Of a stretch of 64,000 bases of DNA, positions 17,657 through 30,659 are shown one piece after another. Both the position numbers and the translations under genes were made by a program. Position 1 is the first letter of the stretch, and every line of letters begins with the position of its first letter. The DNA comes from Lota lota (Eukaryota; Chordata; Actinopteri; Gadiformes; Lotidae). The stretch is from NCBI GenBank assembly GCA_026745465.1, contig JACYXH010000091.1:835001-899000 (forward strand), in the 5' to 3' direction. Under the pieces are notes generated by a model that saw nothing but the letters and a program-made list of their open reading frames with translations, was not told where the DNA came from and did not search any database.

Positions 17657-18516
17657 TTCCTAGGACCTATAAATCAACATTGCGAGGTTCCAGATGCGAT
17701 AACTTTACTGTCCTTGTCGTCTTTTCTGTCTGTCTCACTGTCTTGTGGGAAGATCACCAAGCAGATTTGTCCCAGCATCTGCTAGCCCTGCTCTGCTGCA
17801 CATCCTGAGAAAACAATTCCTGTTTCTGATCTACATATTATTATGAGGAGCACATTCAACCCGCGGCCATGCCTGAATGTTTGCAGTTCCAACATGTTTT
17901 TAAAAGTCTTAGTCTTTGTTAGGATAATAGGACTTTTTAAAGATGTTTAAAGACGTTGCCTCAAGGTAAACAGAAACGTTCAGTTGTTTATTCAAAGGCC
18001 GCTAGTACCAGTTGATGTAGTTATGCTTGGGGAGCCCCAGCATATCAGGAGAGGATTTCAATTTCAAATTGAAAGCTTTTTGGGATTAGATTTGATCAAT
18101 GAAGCTTTGTCACAGCAGTTTATTCAATATGCATTGCAGCCTGTGGCCCTAGTCAGGTGACCAAACACACATGAACATACGGGTGATGAAACACAGGGTT
18201 TGTGAGTCTGATGCAGGTTACTGTCAGCTGTAATGTATATGTGCAACATGTCTTACAAATATGCAAAACTACAGCCTACCGCTATAGGCCTGCCATGATG
18301 TAAAACTTTCACTAGAGGTCATCATTATCCCTAGAATTTTTACCAGCCTATTTACAGCCAGTGTCTTGAAGAAAAAGAGACAATCTGTGCGCTGCAGAGT
18401 TACATACAAACACTTAAAGCTTACGTCACATTAACCGCTTTCCCCCCTTGGACAGAAATCTGTGTGCTTGTTGAAGACAACCCGTATCTAATAGATATGT
18501 GGCTGGATCTATTTGC

Positions 18517-18593
18517 TATTAACACCTAGTACTATTACTATTAACACCTAGTACTATTACTATTAACACCTAGTACTATTACTATTAACACCT
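18517..18593. repeat. 22-bp tandem repeat, about 3.5 copies
   Basis: Identical copies of TATTAACACCTAGTACTATTAC in tandem with a partial last unit. Confidence 0.9.
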
Positions 18594-19354
18594 ACAATAG
18601 GAGAAACACTTATCATCTCTAACTTTCTGAATATTACTCAGACTTTAGGTTTTGAGCCCTACTGAACCAGCAGATCATGGTAAAAGTCAAAACATTCACC
18701 TTAATCTGTATCTTTGGTTACAGAGAAAGCACCATTTACCATCCACCCTGATTCATAGACATAGACAACCAGCTTCCTCTTTATGATTACAGGCATCAGA
18801 TCCAGGGGCCTCCTGATGAACTCTTTGATCTTTGGCCTTTGGAAACATGCCCGGGAAGAAATGTCCCACCACTTGACAAAATCATCTCCAAATGGAGCTC
18901 ATAGCTCTGAGGTACGCAGGTCTACTACCAAGAGGACTTCAACACGGGCCACACTCCATGGGCCTTATTCACCTAGCGGACCTTTTGGTTGTAAACGCTA
19001 GCTGGGTGGGGAACTGTTGGTGTAATTACGCTGGGGCCAAGCTCCCCTGGCAACAGCATTTGTGTCATCTTTATAATAAAGTAATAAAGTAAACATTGTG
19101 GCTTATTAAGAAAATAATTATCATACATGGATAACCTCCATGTAAATGCAGCAAGGGGTCTATTATTGCAGAGGTAAAGCTAGAAATTAAGTAAAATATA
19201 TTGTTCATCATCTCACCATAAGAACATGTTGTGTATGGGTGCAATGCATATAAATGTAAACTTTCCATGCATATGACCTATTATCTTTTAAATTGTGCGC
19301 AATCATGTTGAAATAGTTAATAACAAGAAATTATATAGGGCATTCACATTATAA

Positions 19355-19358
<4 letters not shown>

Positions 19359-19401
<43 letters not shown>
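19359..19401. repeat. (CT)n microsatellite
   Basis: Uninterrupted CT run of about 21 units. Confidence 0.95.
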
Positions 19402-19404
<3 letters not shown>

Positions 19405-19758
19405 GGTTACAGGATGATCAGGGTGGTTTTCAGGGTAGCCGCGTGCCCCTGCAGGTGGACTATGTATGACGGAAACCGACAGGTTGAGACGGTGACGGGC
19501 TGAAAACGTGCAGGATCACGTTGAACCATGCTCTCTGCCATAAAAACAATTTAATGGATTTCTCTTCACAACTCACACCATATTCGTAAATGGCCAAACT
19601 CTTGTTTTCATCTAAAGTAAAGTCAGATTATTAGTGTGAACGGTTTGATAAGAAAGCAGTAAGAGATAGACAGACAGCGACGGGGGATAAGTGAAATAAG
19701 TAGGCTAATGACAGACAGACCGACAGAGAAAGAAGGAAATTGAGAAATTGAGAAATTG

Positions 19759-19912
<154 letters not shown>

Positions 19913-22900
19913 GAACCCCTTGTAGGCTTAAACCTAGGACTGATGGTGGCATGAATAACGGCATGTTACCACTTCCGTATTAGGCGCTCAGCATAGTAGG
20001 TGCGTGGATGACTCCACCTTTAGCAGCTCCATCAGTGGCTTAGGGCTGGGCCACGAAGAACAAGATCACTGTAACGCCGCGACGAGGAAGCGGCTGGAAA
20101 ACCAAGAGAGACCCAGAAGACGCGCCAACTTACTTGTTAATTTCGCCACCTTGTTTGAAGTGAGTATTACATATATTAACGAGGCCTGCTTGTGGCGTGA
20201 ATTAAGATGTTTCGTCGTGTTTCTGACACGGAAAACAGTTAACACTTCCCGGAAGCAGCAACTAGCGGCCCCAGCTATCTGGTTGATATCGGGCCGTCAT
20301 AAAGAGTCATTTTTTAGAATGTGCCGGTTGTTGGTCGTTGGATGTCCCGTTCATTCGTAGATTCGGGTCGTTTGATTGGCTTAAAAGTTAGGCGCAGTTA
20401 CGCTGCCATGGGCCTAAATCGCTCCGAAGCCATGAGGCTGTAGAAGCGGCATAATTCAGTAAGGCAAAGGGCGATGCGGTCTGACGCTCCGATCGGCTGT
20501 CGTTGAGCCTGTTTTGGAGACATGCCTTTGGACTTGTTTAACCATTGCGCTTGTATCCAACCTCGCTCTACCTTCCAGCCTCTCTCTCTCTCTTTTCCTA
20601 GCCTATTTCCCATCTTGAGCACCTGTGTTGCAGACAAAAGCTGCATTGACCTGGAGTGAACTTTGAAACACTTCGTAATGTTTTAAATGGAAACGACTAA
20701 CGAGTATCCTACTCTAGCCCACCGCTCGACTGATTAACATGTCATTTAAATAATAACGTCTCTATGGTGAAGCGGGTCAAACGGCTATTCAGAGAATCAA
20801 ATGTGTGTTGTAGGCCTGTACCCAACCCCATGTGAATAACGTTGCGCAAATATATTTGCGTATTGAGGCTGACGTCCGTTACATCACATTCAAGGCTTTG
20901 AAACTAGTCAAGGTCAGGAATTGATATGCCGGTTGACGCAAGGCAGGGAGAAAGGGGATGTGGATAAAAGGAACAGACTCCTGAGACTAGTCTCCTCGCT
21001 TTAATTCCTTTGGGGTCATTTAGATGTCGTCATGAAGACGGGATTTATTTTAAGTGTAATGTAAATGTTGAGTGTTTGACTTTTTCGCTTTTGTATGGCA
21101 TATTGGATATGGCAGACAGGGCTGGAAAAATAAACAATTCATTAAATGTTTATATAACATAAAAAAGAAAGAAAAAAGAATTGTTAGTTTTATCAAACAT
21201 TTTGGTATGTTAAGATTTACTTTGACTCTGGGTGACGCTCGAGGCCCCAGGCTCTGGCTGAATCATATAGGTGCTGAGGAGAGTTTTCCATCCTAGTAGG
21301 CCACACTTTTCCAAATGCTCTTTGACCGATCTGGCTACAAGCCTGCTTGTCCAACTGAACCCTGTCGCTGCTTTGACCCTTTGTGATTATCTGTTTGTAT
21401 GCATGTTCATGTAATGGTAAGTTTATGTCTCACATTAGGCAGGATGAAGAAAATATCATGCGATGCAAACAAAGCCAGTCTCCAGTTATGATAGGGGTTG
21501 TGTATACAAGGCACTCAGTCCTTACACATGAATACACCTGTGTGGCAAATATATTGTGCAGCCCTCGCTCACACAAAATCAAATGACAGATCTCCCAAAA
21601 AGTTCCTATTGATGTAAACATAAAATTCCTTAAGTTGGGCAAGTAACCTGAAAAGATTGGTAAGAATGTTCCGCACAACCATTAAATTTAGTTAAGCTCT
21701 TGGTCTTGCCTACATTCTTATCATGATAAGGAGCCTTATAATGGGGCCACAAAGATGAAGGAGGTGAGAGGGCCAAGGATTACCAGATACTACGTCTCAC
21801 AAATCAGACTTTAGATTAATATCCAAAGTCTGATGGCAGACAAGCTCAAATCTGGGAAATCTTTCTCCTTCTTTCACTTCCCTTTTTTTTCAAACAATCT
21901 TGTGGCTCGAGGACCACATCTGTAAGCCTGTAATTGGCGAACACAAACTCGACCAGCAGTAGTACACTTTTAAAATACCTTATTACACTTATTAAAAATA
22001 CCATTTTGAAAGCCTCATCCTGAGTTTCCTTCTGTAGAATACCTCCGTTCTGAAACAGGAAACAAGGCGTAGCTCCTCACCTTGCAGTTATAAAAATCAT
22101 CAGTTACCGCTGCAACATGCACGTCACTAGTAGTAAACGCTTGGTGAGGCTCAAATGCTTTCAATCACTCCCTCTTACAAATGTGTTATCATTCTCTTCA
22201 TGCCACTAAGCAGCTAGTCCTGACATCATGACATGTCATGCGATTTGTGGGCAAGCCTTGCAGAATTCCAACCTTTGTTCCAGATACATGAGTTCCACCT
22301 TCCAAGATGATTAAAGTCCATTGTGTGATTTGTTGTGCACTACCAACAGCTGGTGAGAGTCAGCTGTTTCACAAACGTCATCACAAGCACCAATTATTCG
22401 CATTGCTGAAAAAATGCACAGGCTTAAATTAAAGGGATGTTCCGCAGGTTTCTGTGTTGGTTGCCTTGTGTGAACAATGGCAGGTAGGCATTGAAACCCC
22501 CTCCCCCCATTCTACACCACCCTACTGTCATTTAAACCTAGAGGCGGAGGGGGAGGGTGTGTGAGGTGGTGTTGCCACCGATACATCCACATTCCAATGG
22601 AGGACAAATTCTGTAACTTTCTGTACATTTTCTCTGTTATGTTTGCCTGTAGTTTTAGTGTTTAACTGTTTTTTTCCCCCGGGAAGTATAACAGTGGAAT
22701 TGTAAACGGATATGTAATACCTAATTGCACATTTTCAATCATGAATCGGTCATGATTTGTCGTGAGGAGGAGGGGGAGTGGTCACTCAAGTTTGAGTTCA
22801 GTTTACTCTTTCTCTGTAACAAATGTAGGGTAGCCTTTGTGTATCTTGGGTTTCCATCAGGTGTTGACTTTACGGATCTTAGTTTTCCATCAACCCTGAG

Positions 22901-23793
22901 CATTCTTTTGTCAGAAGTTTCTCCAATGGTGACAGAAAGCAGACGTCCTCCGTCTTGCTGATCGTCGCTACAACAGGCTAACAGATCCACTAAATGACTA
23001 ACTGTTTATCTGGTTAGCCACAGCGCTTGTGTGATCGGAATGTGGCTTTATTGTTTGGGACGCTCGTATTTCTCTGTGTCCTGTCGCCGACTCGTGGCCG
23101 AAATTGATTTCCTTGGCCCGTGTTCATTGAGGATATTGTGTGTACTGCCGATCTTTCTGAACGGGAGTTGACTTTGTACAAATACATGGTTTACCTGTGT
23201 ATGCACTGTGAAGGCCCAACACAAAGTTAATGGTGTTAATACATTAGCTATGCAACATTCGTTTGAGGCAGGCATTTATCCCTGAGGCCCAATTCTAAAT
23301 CCGGTTAAGAAATGTGGATTGTCCTCGCTACACGCTCAGACATAATGTCTCAATGTTCACATTGTAAGATGTGAAGTCTGTTCCAAATACCACTTATGAT
23401 TCCTCAATATATTTATACAATTCAGCACAATCTATACTCCTCAACAGCAGTTAACCTTACCATTGGATTTGACATGACAACATCATATGCGTGTTTGGAC
23501 AACATGGAGGACTTAATGCTTAGGACTGATTTCCTAATCTATGACTTGGTGGAAGAGCGTTGGCTAGTAGTATAAACAACCATGCATGACCTCGCCGGTC
23601 TTGTTTGGTGTCCTTGAAGAGTGTGGGGGTGATGAGGTTACATTAGCATATGCCCTTGTCTCCCTTCTTGAGAGTTGTGAGTTACTAATAAAACCAGCCG
23701 TTGAAGCTATGGATCTTAGTATAGCTACGAACTAATGTCTAATGACTTGATGAGTTGATGCCTGGTCCTTATTACCTATCTACGACTATACCC

Positions 23794-23940
23794 GTATTAC
23801 TTTAATTTGCAAAATTAACTTGGACCCTCTAGGGCCTAGAGTTAACTTTTTAGGGCCTAAAGTTAACTTAACAAATAAAAGTAATACGCCCATCTGATCA
23901 TCTAAGGCCTAGACTCTAGGCCTTCGATGATCAGATGGGC
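23794..23940. repeat. Two adjacent inverted repeats (foldback block)
   Basis: 23794-23809 (GTATTACTTTAATTTG) is nearly complementary to 23872-23887. Immediately after it, the 26-base arm 23888-23913 is complementary to 23915-23940 with one mismatch and a single-base centre, making a 53-bp near-perfect palindrome. The sequence between the first arms repeats GGGCCTA and GTTAACTT motifs in both orientations. It may be a small foldback or MITE-like insertion; no coding content. Confidence 0.75.
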
Positions 23941-25010
23941 ATGGTCATGTGTTTTTGCAAATTGTTTCACCCAAGGCATCTTTTTTGCTTCTTAGGCACA
24001 GAAGATGCCAGGGCAGCATTTAAGAAACCCATCGCTTGAGGTTTCCAGTAATTACACCAAAGGACTTTGAATACATGCTTTGAATAAATCCTTGAAGTAA
24101 CCTCTGTTCAACAGTAGGCTACTTTAACATTTAAATGAGTGCAACTGGTTTACGTGTTGCGTGTGGTTACGCAAATCAGGTATTAGTGTCTCATGTTGTC
24201 CATGTTGGGTGTGTCTGTGCGAGCGGAAGTAAGTTGTTCCAGTTCTAGAAAAGCTGCAGTAGTTCTGCATAGAAACATGTCTGTCTATGATGGTTCATCT
24301 GCCAGTACAGAAAGACAAATATTATGTATGATGTCTTAAGTAGTTACTACTGGCATTGCACATCTTCTTGCCTACTTTGAGTTTTTTGTTGACAGTCACA
24401 TTATTCTTAATAGAAGAGTATATTTGTCATGCAGTCCACAAACTCAATTGCAACTATTCGTGTATATACAGCTGAATTTAAGTGTACTTTTGTGCAGCTA
24501 TATACTGCACTATATGAGAGAGATAAAGGGATGGGAAACACCTAGCTGCAATATTGCAACAAATCTATGAGGAGTCGAAATCCACCCCCGCCCTTCCAAC
24601 CACAAGGAAATGAATGCTTTTGAAGCATGAAAATACTTGGATATTGAGTCGATTGTACTTTGTAAACAAATGTTGTCTTTGCTTTCTGGGTGTTGGCGTG
24701 GCAGCTAGCCGCTAGTGTCGTAACAATGGCCCCTTCATGGTAACCATATCCCGGCAGCGTGTGTGTGAATAATATCAGCCTACACCGCGCTAAAACCCAC
24801 ATGCCAGCTCATGTTTAGGTTTCTTAGATCTTTCTTTTTAGGTGTGTGTGTGTGTGTTCTCGACCTTCCATGTTTTTTGTTTAGGCTTTTCGCATGGTGG
24901 ATAGAAATAGGGGACATCGCTCTCATGGCTCTCTCTCGTTCTGTTGCTCCACCCATTGCCATTGTATCCTCTCTTTCTCTCTCTGTGAGAGCTAGTTATT
25001 CATCCGCCGT

Positions 25011-25250
25011 GTGAGTCAGGGAGGGCGGAGACTCGGAGGAGTGCAGTACCAGTCACACTTGATCACTTTTTCCCCTTCTCACTCTCTCTCTTTCTTTCTC
25101 TCTCTCTGCCCTTCTCCGTTAGCTGCTGTCTGTGTCCTCTGCTGCTACTCTGGTCTTCTTCAGCTGCAGCTTTGTTTTCCACTTCCCTGTCCTACTGGGG
25201 AGACACCGCCACCTGGGAGACCTTGACTGGAAGACTTCACTCTCACCAAG
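25011..25250 (+). other. Candidate noncoding first exon of elovl1
   Basis: A pyrimidine-rich stretch ends at CACCAAG|GTATGC (donor after 25250), a strong splice donor lacking any nearby coding frame I recognise. It is the best candidate I see for the 5'UTR exon joined to the acceptor TGCCGCAG at 28188. This is inference from splice signals and orientation only. Confidence 0.35.
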
Positions 25251-28218
25251 GTATGCTTGTTTTGTTGTACTAATACCCAAAGGAGGGTTTACATAATTTT
25301 CTCAATACAACTAACCTAACTGGAGTGGATGTGATTATGTGTATTTTCCAGCACAGGTTTGGTGGTTTTCAACTTCTCTGGGGGTCTGTGTCTGTTTTGC
25401 TTCACAGGAAGCGGTAGTGTTTGTGAGAACTGTTGGGCTTGCACTGTGTTTTAAGGAACAGTATCAGATGCTTCACTGTGTGTTCGATAACGGCTGCACC
25501 CTGTTGGTTATAAATTTATTAATTTATTACGGATCTGTAATCTTACTGCCTTTTTACTATGGTTCATCATTAACTCCTACATCATGTTTTTTCTGTCCCC
25601 ATGATTCATTGACATGCTGCCCATGACAAATGACCTCCCTCTCCTTCCTCCCTTCTAACCGTACCCAGCGGTACGGTTGTGGTCGTAGTAAAAGTCAAGG
25701 CAGCCACCCCTTCTGGTTGTCATGGTTCATGACAAGTTCAACGGATAGGGGTGTACGCAAGGTGTTGGCTCAGTTCAGGTTGTGTTTACATTCCACTTGA
25801 TACCCTGTACGTTTTGAGTAAAGCACAAATCAACATGCTTCTAGCATTCTATGTGAGATAGGTTTACTGCCCTCACTATAAAATTCTGACGTGAGGTTTG
25901 TTTGTGTTTATAGATTATTGTTTGTCAGTTGGAGTACTATGAAAGTTGTTGTGCTACAGTAGCATTATAACAGTCTTTGTCGTGGAACTGAACATTTTTC
26001 AATGTCGGGGAAATCTGTCAACCTGTTTTTAAGGAATATTTTACCACTTTGTAATTGTAATTGGCCTGTTTTAGACTGGTGACCAGATATAAACCTGTTA
26101 GTAGACTGACAAGATGACAGACAATGGTGACAATTGTAACTGACCTTAACTGCAGATACAGAATGGTAGTTCTTGGGTTACAAGATGGGGGATTGTGCAG
26201 TGAATTGTGAGGGAACAGTGTTCAGTCCATTCTTATGGTCCTGCCCGTACACTGGATCTAAACGGCCCCACCATATTCTTTCATGCATTGGGAGATCGTC
26301 TTTGGGATAGATTCTCTCTGGTCACAAGACTAACCCTCTGACTTCCACATTCTCTCACTGTTGAATGGAATTGTCTAAAATGGCACAAATCTTGAAAAAC
26401 CATGGGTGGCCATATGTCTGACGATTTGAAGACTTACAAATGTTCTGGTCACAACAGAAGTGTAAAGGTGTTACAGGCACAGGTGTTACAGGCTGTGTAA
26501 AAATATAACAATTACCCTTTGAGTAAGAAGACATAAAGTAGGCAGATTAGAATCATCAGTCATAGGATGAATCTGGAACGGTACTTGGCTGACTCAATGC
26601 TGGAATATACCCTTTGAAGATCAAATCTTTTCACTGATTAAAAATAAATAAATATGTCACTGATTTCAAATGAGATTGACTGACTTTGACCGTACAACTA
26701 GCTACATTCTGAAAGGTCTTCACCATGATCGTTTCTCCTCAGAACAAGATGGATGTTCTTTGTAGAGTCTGCACCTTGATGTGTGTGGTTGCCACCACAG
26801 ACACAAGGGTGCTCTTGTTGAAATGTAAGGTGTAACCGTAAGGTGTAGGAGTTTTCTGTTTGAATCTGGTTGTGGATAAAGGTTGGTCTTCTCTCCAGGT
26901 CCACCATGCCAATGTACTGTATTGAAGAGTGATCAATTCTGCTGCTGAGGCAAAGAGGGCTACACAATATCAGTGACCTTTACCCCAGTTGATGGGAAGT
27001 TATGGTGCAAAAGGTGCCTCTGTACGTGTAGCTGGATTTAAAACATAGTTGTGGAAGGTGGGCCTGGAATTTTTGGTTTTGACATCTCCCCGAGATATTG
27101 TTAAAACAAAAATGTGCTCTTATCAATTAGTAGGAATTTGTATGACATGTCCTGTCATTCCAAGGTGTGTTGAGTATCAGTCTCCAGGCTTGTGTTTTAA
27201 AACCCACACTCCAGGTTTGTGTTCTGCAAACCAAAGTTAAACATCACTTGCCAGTATGCGTTTTCTTTATTTGTGGCTGGGTAATGTCGTTTTAGAATGT
27301 AGTAGAGGTTTTGTTTGGCTTCAAGTTTGAGCTCCTAGCTAATGTGTTGTTGGCCCAGTTTCCCCGTTAAACCGACATTGCTTCGGCGAGCTTTCCGAAA
27401 GATAAGGAGTTGTCTGGCTCCACACGCTACACAAAAGTTCCAGTTTGTCGTCACCTTTCCAAGGACATGGAACATGGAATGTGTGTAGATACGACCCGCT
27501 TTGCTACGTTCTATTCATGAGGAAAAAGTGTTTGTTTTTAAATGAGTCGGGCGTTTTTCATTGGTCCAGGATTTGTTTTGGGAAGGCCGTATGTCCTTGC
27601 AGGATCAACCCTGTGGGTGAGTTAGTTGCAGCAACACCCCTCCCGAGTCAGGCCATATCAAATGAGCAGCCCAAGCTGCAATGGGTGCCCTGGTATTTTG
27701 TAAGAAACCCTTGTTCGCCTGGGCTTGAGTTTCCCTGCCCTCAGCGAATTTGTACCCTTAATTACATTTTGGGCAATCATCAGGGATTCGCTGAAAAACT
27801 CAGTCAATCAGTGGTCATTAAGAAAATTGTGTTTAACAAAAGAAAATGGTGTTTCCTGCTGTGAAGGTTTTTAATTTTTCTCATTGTCTCAAATGTAAGA
27901 CATAATAAAGGTGACCCATTTTACTCTGGAGTGATCGTCTCCAGTTGAATACTTCGGGACTAATGTAATCATGCTGATCTAATTTGAATTGCAAAATGAA
28001 ATGTGACCAGTGAACTATGGCATACATATGGCTTTTTTTTTTTTGGACTTTGCTATGACCTATCACCATTTGCAAGTGTGTTCCTCTTTTCAATGCCAAG
28101 TTGATAAAGGACGGGCTTATGGAAATGTTGGCTTGGGTTTTTTGCTTTGTCTGAAACGAGGAATAAGATCCACGCTCTTCTGCCGCAGGTCATTGTGCAC
28201 CAACACCAGAACGCTAAG

Positions 28219-30032
28219 ATGCTGCAGGAGATCGGCTCCCACGCTATGGATATCTACGACTACCTCCTGAGTGGACTTGGTGGGTAGATCCACTTTTAAT
28301 GTTTTAACGTGTGATGTCTTCCTTTGTAAATCACCAGGACTGTTGTTTGAATGGTGCTTTATTAATAAACTAAAATTATTATCTTTTTTAAATATTTTGT
28401 CTTTTAACTGTTCATTCATTTTATCTGATAATTTATTGTTCCTTTTTCAGATCCACGCATGACAATGTATCCGCTGATGCAGAGTCCAGTATCAATGTCT
28501 GCGATCCTGCTATGCTACCTGTTCTTTGTACTGTACCTCGGACCTCGCACCATGGCGAACCGCAAGCCCCTTCAGCTGAAGGAAGCCATGATCACCTACA
28601 ACTTTGCCCTCGTGGCACTGTCAATATTTATCGTCTACGAGGTCAGAAGCCCAGGATTTTAAACGTCTTAATTAAGCAAGAAAGCCTAGCTGCTCTTGAA
28701 TGACCTGTAGCCATATTAATTGTAAAACGCTTTTGGATAAGGGTTTCCTCAATGAGGCAAACATAAATATTGCAATGACTTGGGCAAATGATAGGGTGCG
28801 GGCTATGTATTTTGAGCTTGCCTTAACCGAACATTACATATTGGATTGCATACATACTTCAGTGATGCTAGCTGAATGGAGTGACTCACAGGGTTTCCTT
28901 TTTAGTTCCTGATGTCTGGCTGGCTGAGCACGTACACCTGGCGATGTGATCCAGTCGACACATCTGACAGTCCTGAAGCGTTAAGGGTGCGTCTCCTACA
29001 GATAACGGTTTCCAGCAACATTGTTTGTGCAGTTTAGACGTACTCAAGTGTGTCTGCTCTTTTTACTAGATGGTGAGGGTGGCTTGGCTTTTCTGGTTCT
29101 CCAAAATCATTGAACTCATGGACACGGTGAGTCAGACTATGAATCTTGACGGCATCACGGCATGAAATTAGGTCCAGGCATTTTGTTCCAGGAACTCCCA
29201 ATTACTATCTAACGTCAACTTTTTTGTGTGGCGCAGATCTTCTTTGTGCTGAGGAAGAAGGATGGTCAGATTACGTTCCTTCACATCTTCCACCACTCAT
29301 TCATGCCCTGGACCTGGTGGTGGGGAGTGGCCTACGCCCCTGGTAGGCTGGCTGTTCATGCACACTTCTCCATGTATCGAATGGGGGCGGGGGGGGGGCA
29401 TGGGTTGGGATAGTTGTAACACTTGTGTCTCACCCCCCAGGTGGAATGGGCTCTTTCCATGCCATGATCAACTGCTCCGTCCACATCGTCATGTACTTCT
29501 ACTACGGCCTTTCTGCTGCCGGCCCCCGATTCCAGAAGTTCCTCTGGTGGAAGAAGTACATGACCGCCATTCAGCTGGTACGTTCAGCGGAAACTCAATG
29601 TTTTCTTTTTTACAAAAAAGTTTATTTTGTTTAGCTTTTTTTCTTCTTTCGTGGACTATATGTAATGGATGGTTCTGTTTTTGTTTTGCGGTTTTACAGG
29701 TCCAGTTTGTGCTGGTGTCCCTCCACGCTACACAGTACTACTTCATGGACAGCTGCGACTACCAGTTCCCCGTGGTCATTCACCTCATCTGGGTGTACGG
29801 CACCTTCTTCTTCATCCTCTTCTCCAACTTCTGGATCCAGGCATACGTTAAGGGCAAGCGGTTGCCCAAGCAAGACTTGAAGCGAAGCCTAAACGGTAGC
29901 AACGTGCGCGCCAAAGGCAAGCACAACGAGAATGGCACCAGCAATGGCGTCGGCCATGTCATTAGCAACAAAAGCGACTCTTCTCAAAATGAGAACGGCA
30001 GCTCCCTACTCAGCAAAATGAAGAAGGCCTAG
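28219..30032 (+). CDS. elovl1: Elongation of very long chain fatty acids protein 1
   Basis: ER 3-ketoacyl-CoA synthase that condenses malonyl-CoA with saturated and monounsaturated C20-C26 acyl-CoAs for sphingolipids. Seven coding exons: 28219-28279, 28451-28641, 28906-28986, 29070-29126, 29237-29342, 29441-29577, 29700-30032. They sum to 966 nt, 321 aa. Visible features are [11 protein letters not shown] after the first membrane helix, the ELOVL1-typical [19 protein letters not shown] loop, catalytic HIFHH (residues 146-150), [12 protein letters not shown] and several membrane helices. The tail ends KMKKA, which fits a KxKxx ER-retrieval signal. It is about 40 residues longer than human ELOVL1 (279 aa), owing to a Ser/Asn/Lys-rich extension. 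The ATG at 28219 is chosen as the first in the exon; a second Met nine codons on is possible. ELOVL7 is the nearest alternative, but the loop sequence favours ELOVL1. Which teleost duplicate (a or b) this is cannot be told. Confidence 0.95.
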
Positions 30033-30635
30033 GCGTCTCTAGATGGAAACCGCCAAGATGAATGACTGCGTGAGCCCGCACAAACCACCATGGATTCCAA
30101 AGAATATTTTGGTTGTGTTTCTTGTCTAGTGTTGTTTTTGTCTTGTCTACAAAACACAGGAGGAAATAACCAGTAGATGCATTCAATGTTGGTCTACCCA
30201 CCCTTTAGTGTAGTTTGTTTCCTTTTTAATTGAGAAAAAACAACCTTGATTATGAGAAAATGTCTGTTCTTTGTTTTGTCTTTCTATGCGTTTTCTCCAC
30301 TGATGTTGCCAATGACTTCACAATTCAGTATCACCACAGTCCCATTCCAATGTAAATTCGCAGCCCACTGTCGTTGCACCACTCACCAGAACTGCTAACC
30401 CTCCATAACACCCTGTGGATGGATTGTTGTACAGTTTATATGGAACTTGGACTTTGCATATTGTAAATAGATTTGCCACACACAAGCTAATTACATTGGT
30501 ATGCTTTGAATGTTCCAAGGTTTGTTAATATATTTTAGAATCCAACAAATTTCAAAAATGACATTTTATATTACCAATGCCTTTTTAAGTTTAATATTCC
30601 AGTTCCTGGAACAAAGCAAGTCTTTTGTTGTGTGG

Positions 30636-30641
30636 AATAAA
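30636..30641 (+). terminator. elovl1 polyadenylation signal
   Basis: AATAAA about 600 bases after the elovl1 stop codon, followed by a T-rich stretch. The intervening sequence is AT-rich and has no other gene, which fits a 3'UTR. Confidence 0.7.
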
Positions 30642-30659
30642 CTTTTACAAGTACATTTT

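Noticed and set aside
27445-27864. 139-codon plus-strand open frame upstream of elovl1
   Set aside because: No recognisable domain, composition like the surrounding noncoding DNA, and it lies in the likely elovl1 intron 1.
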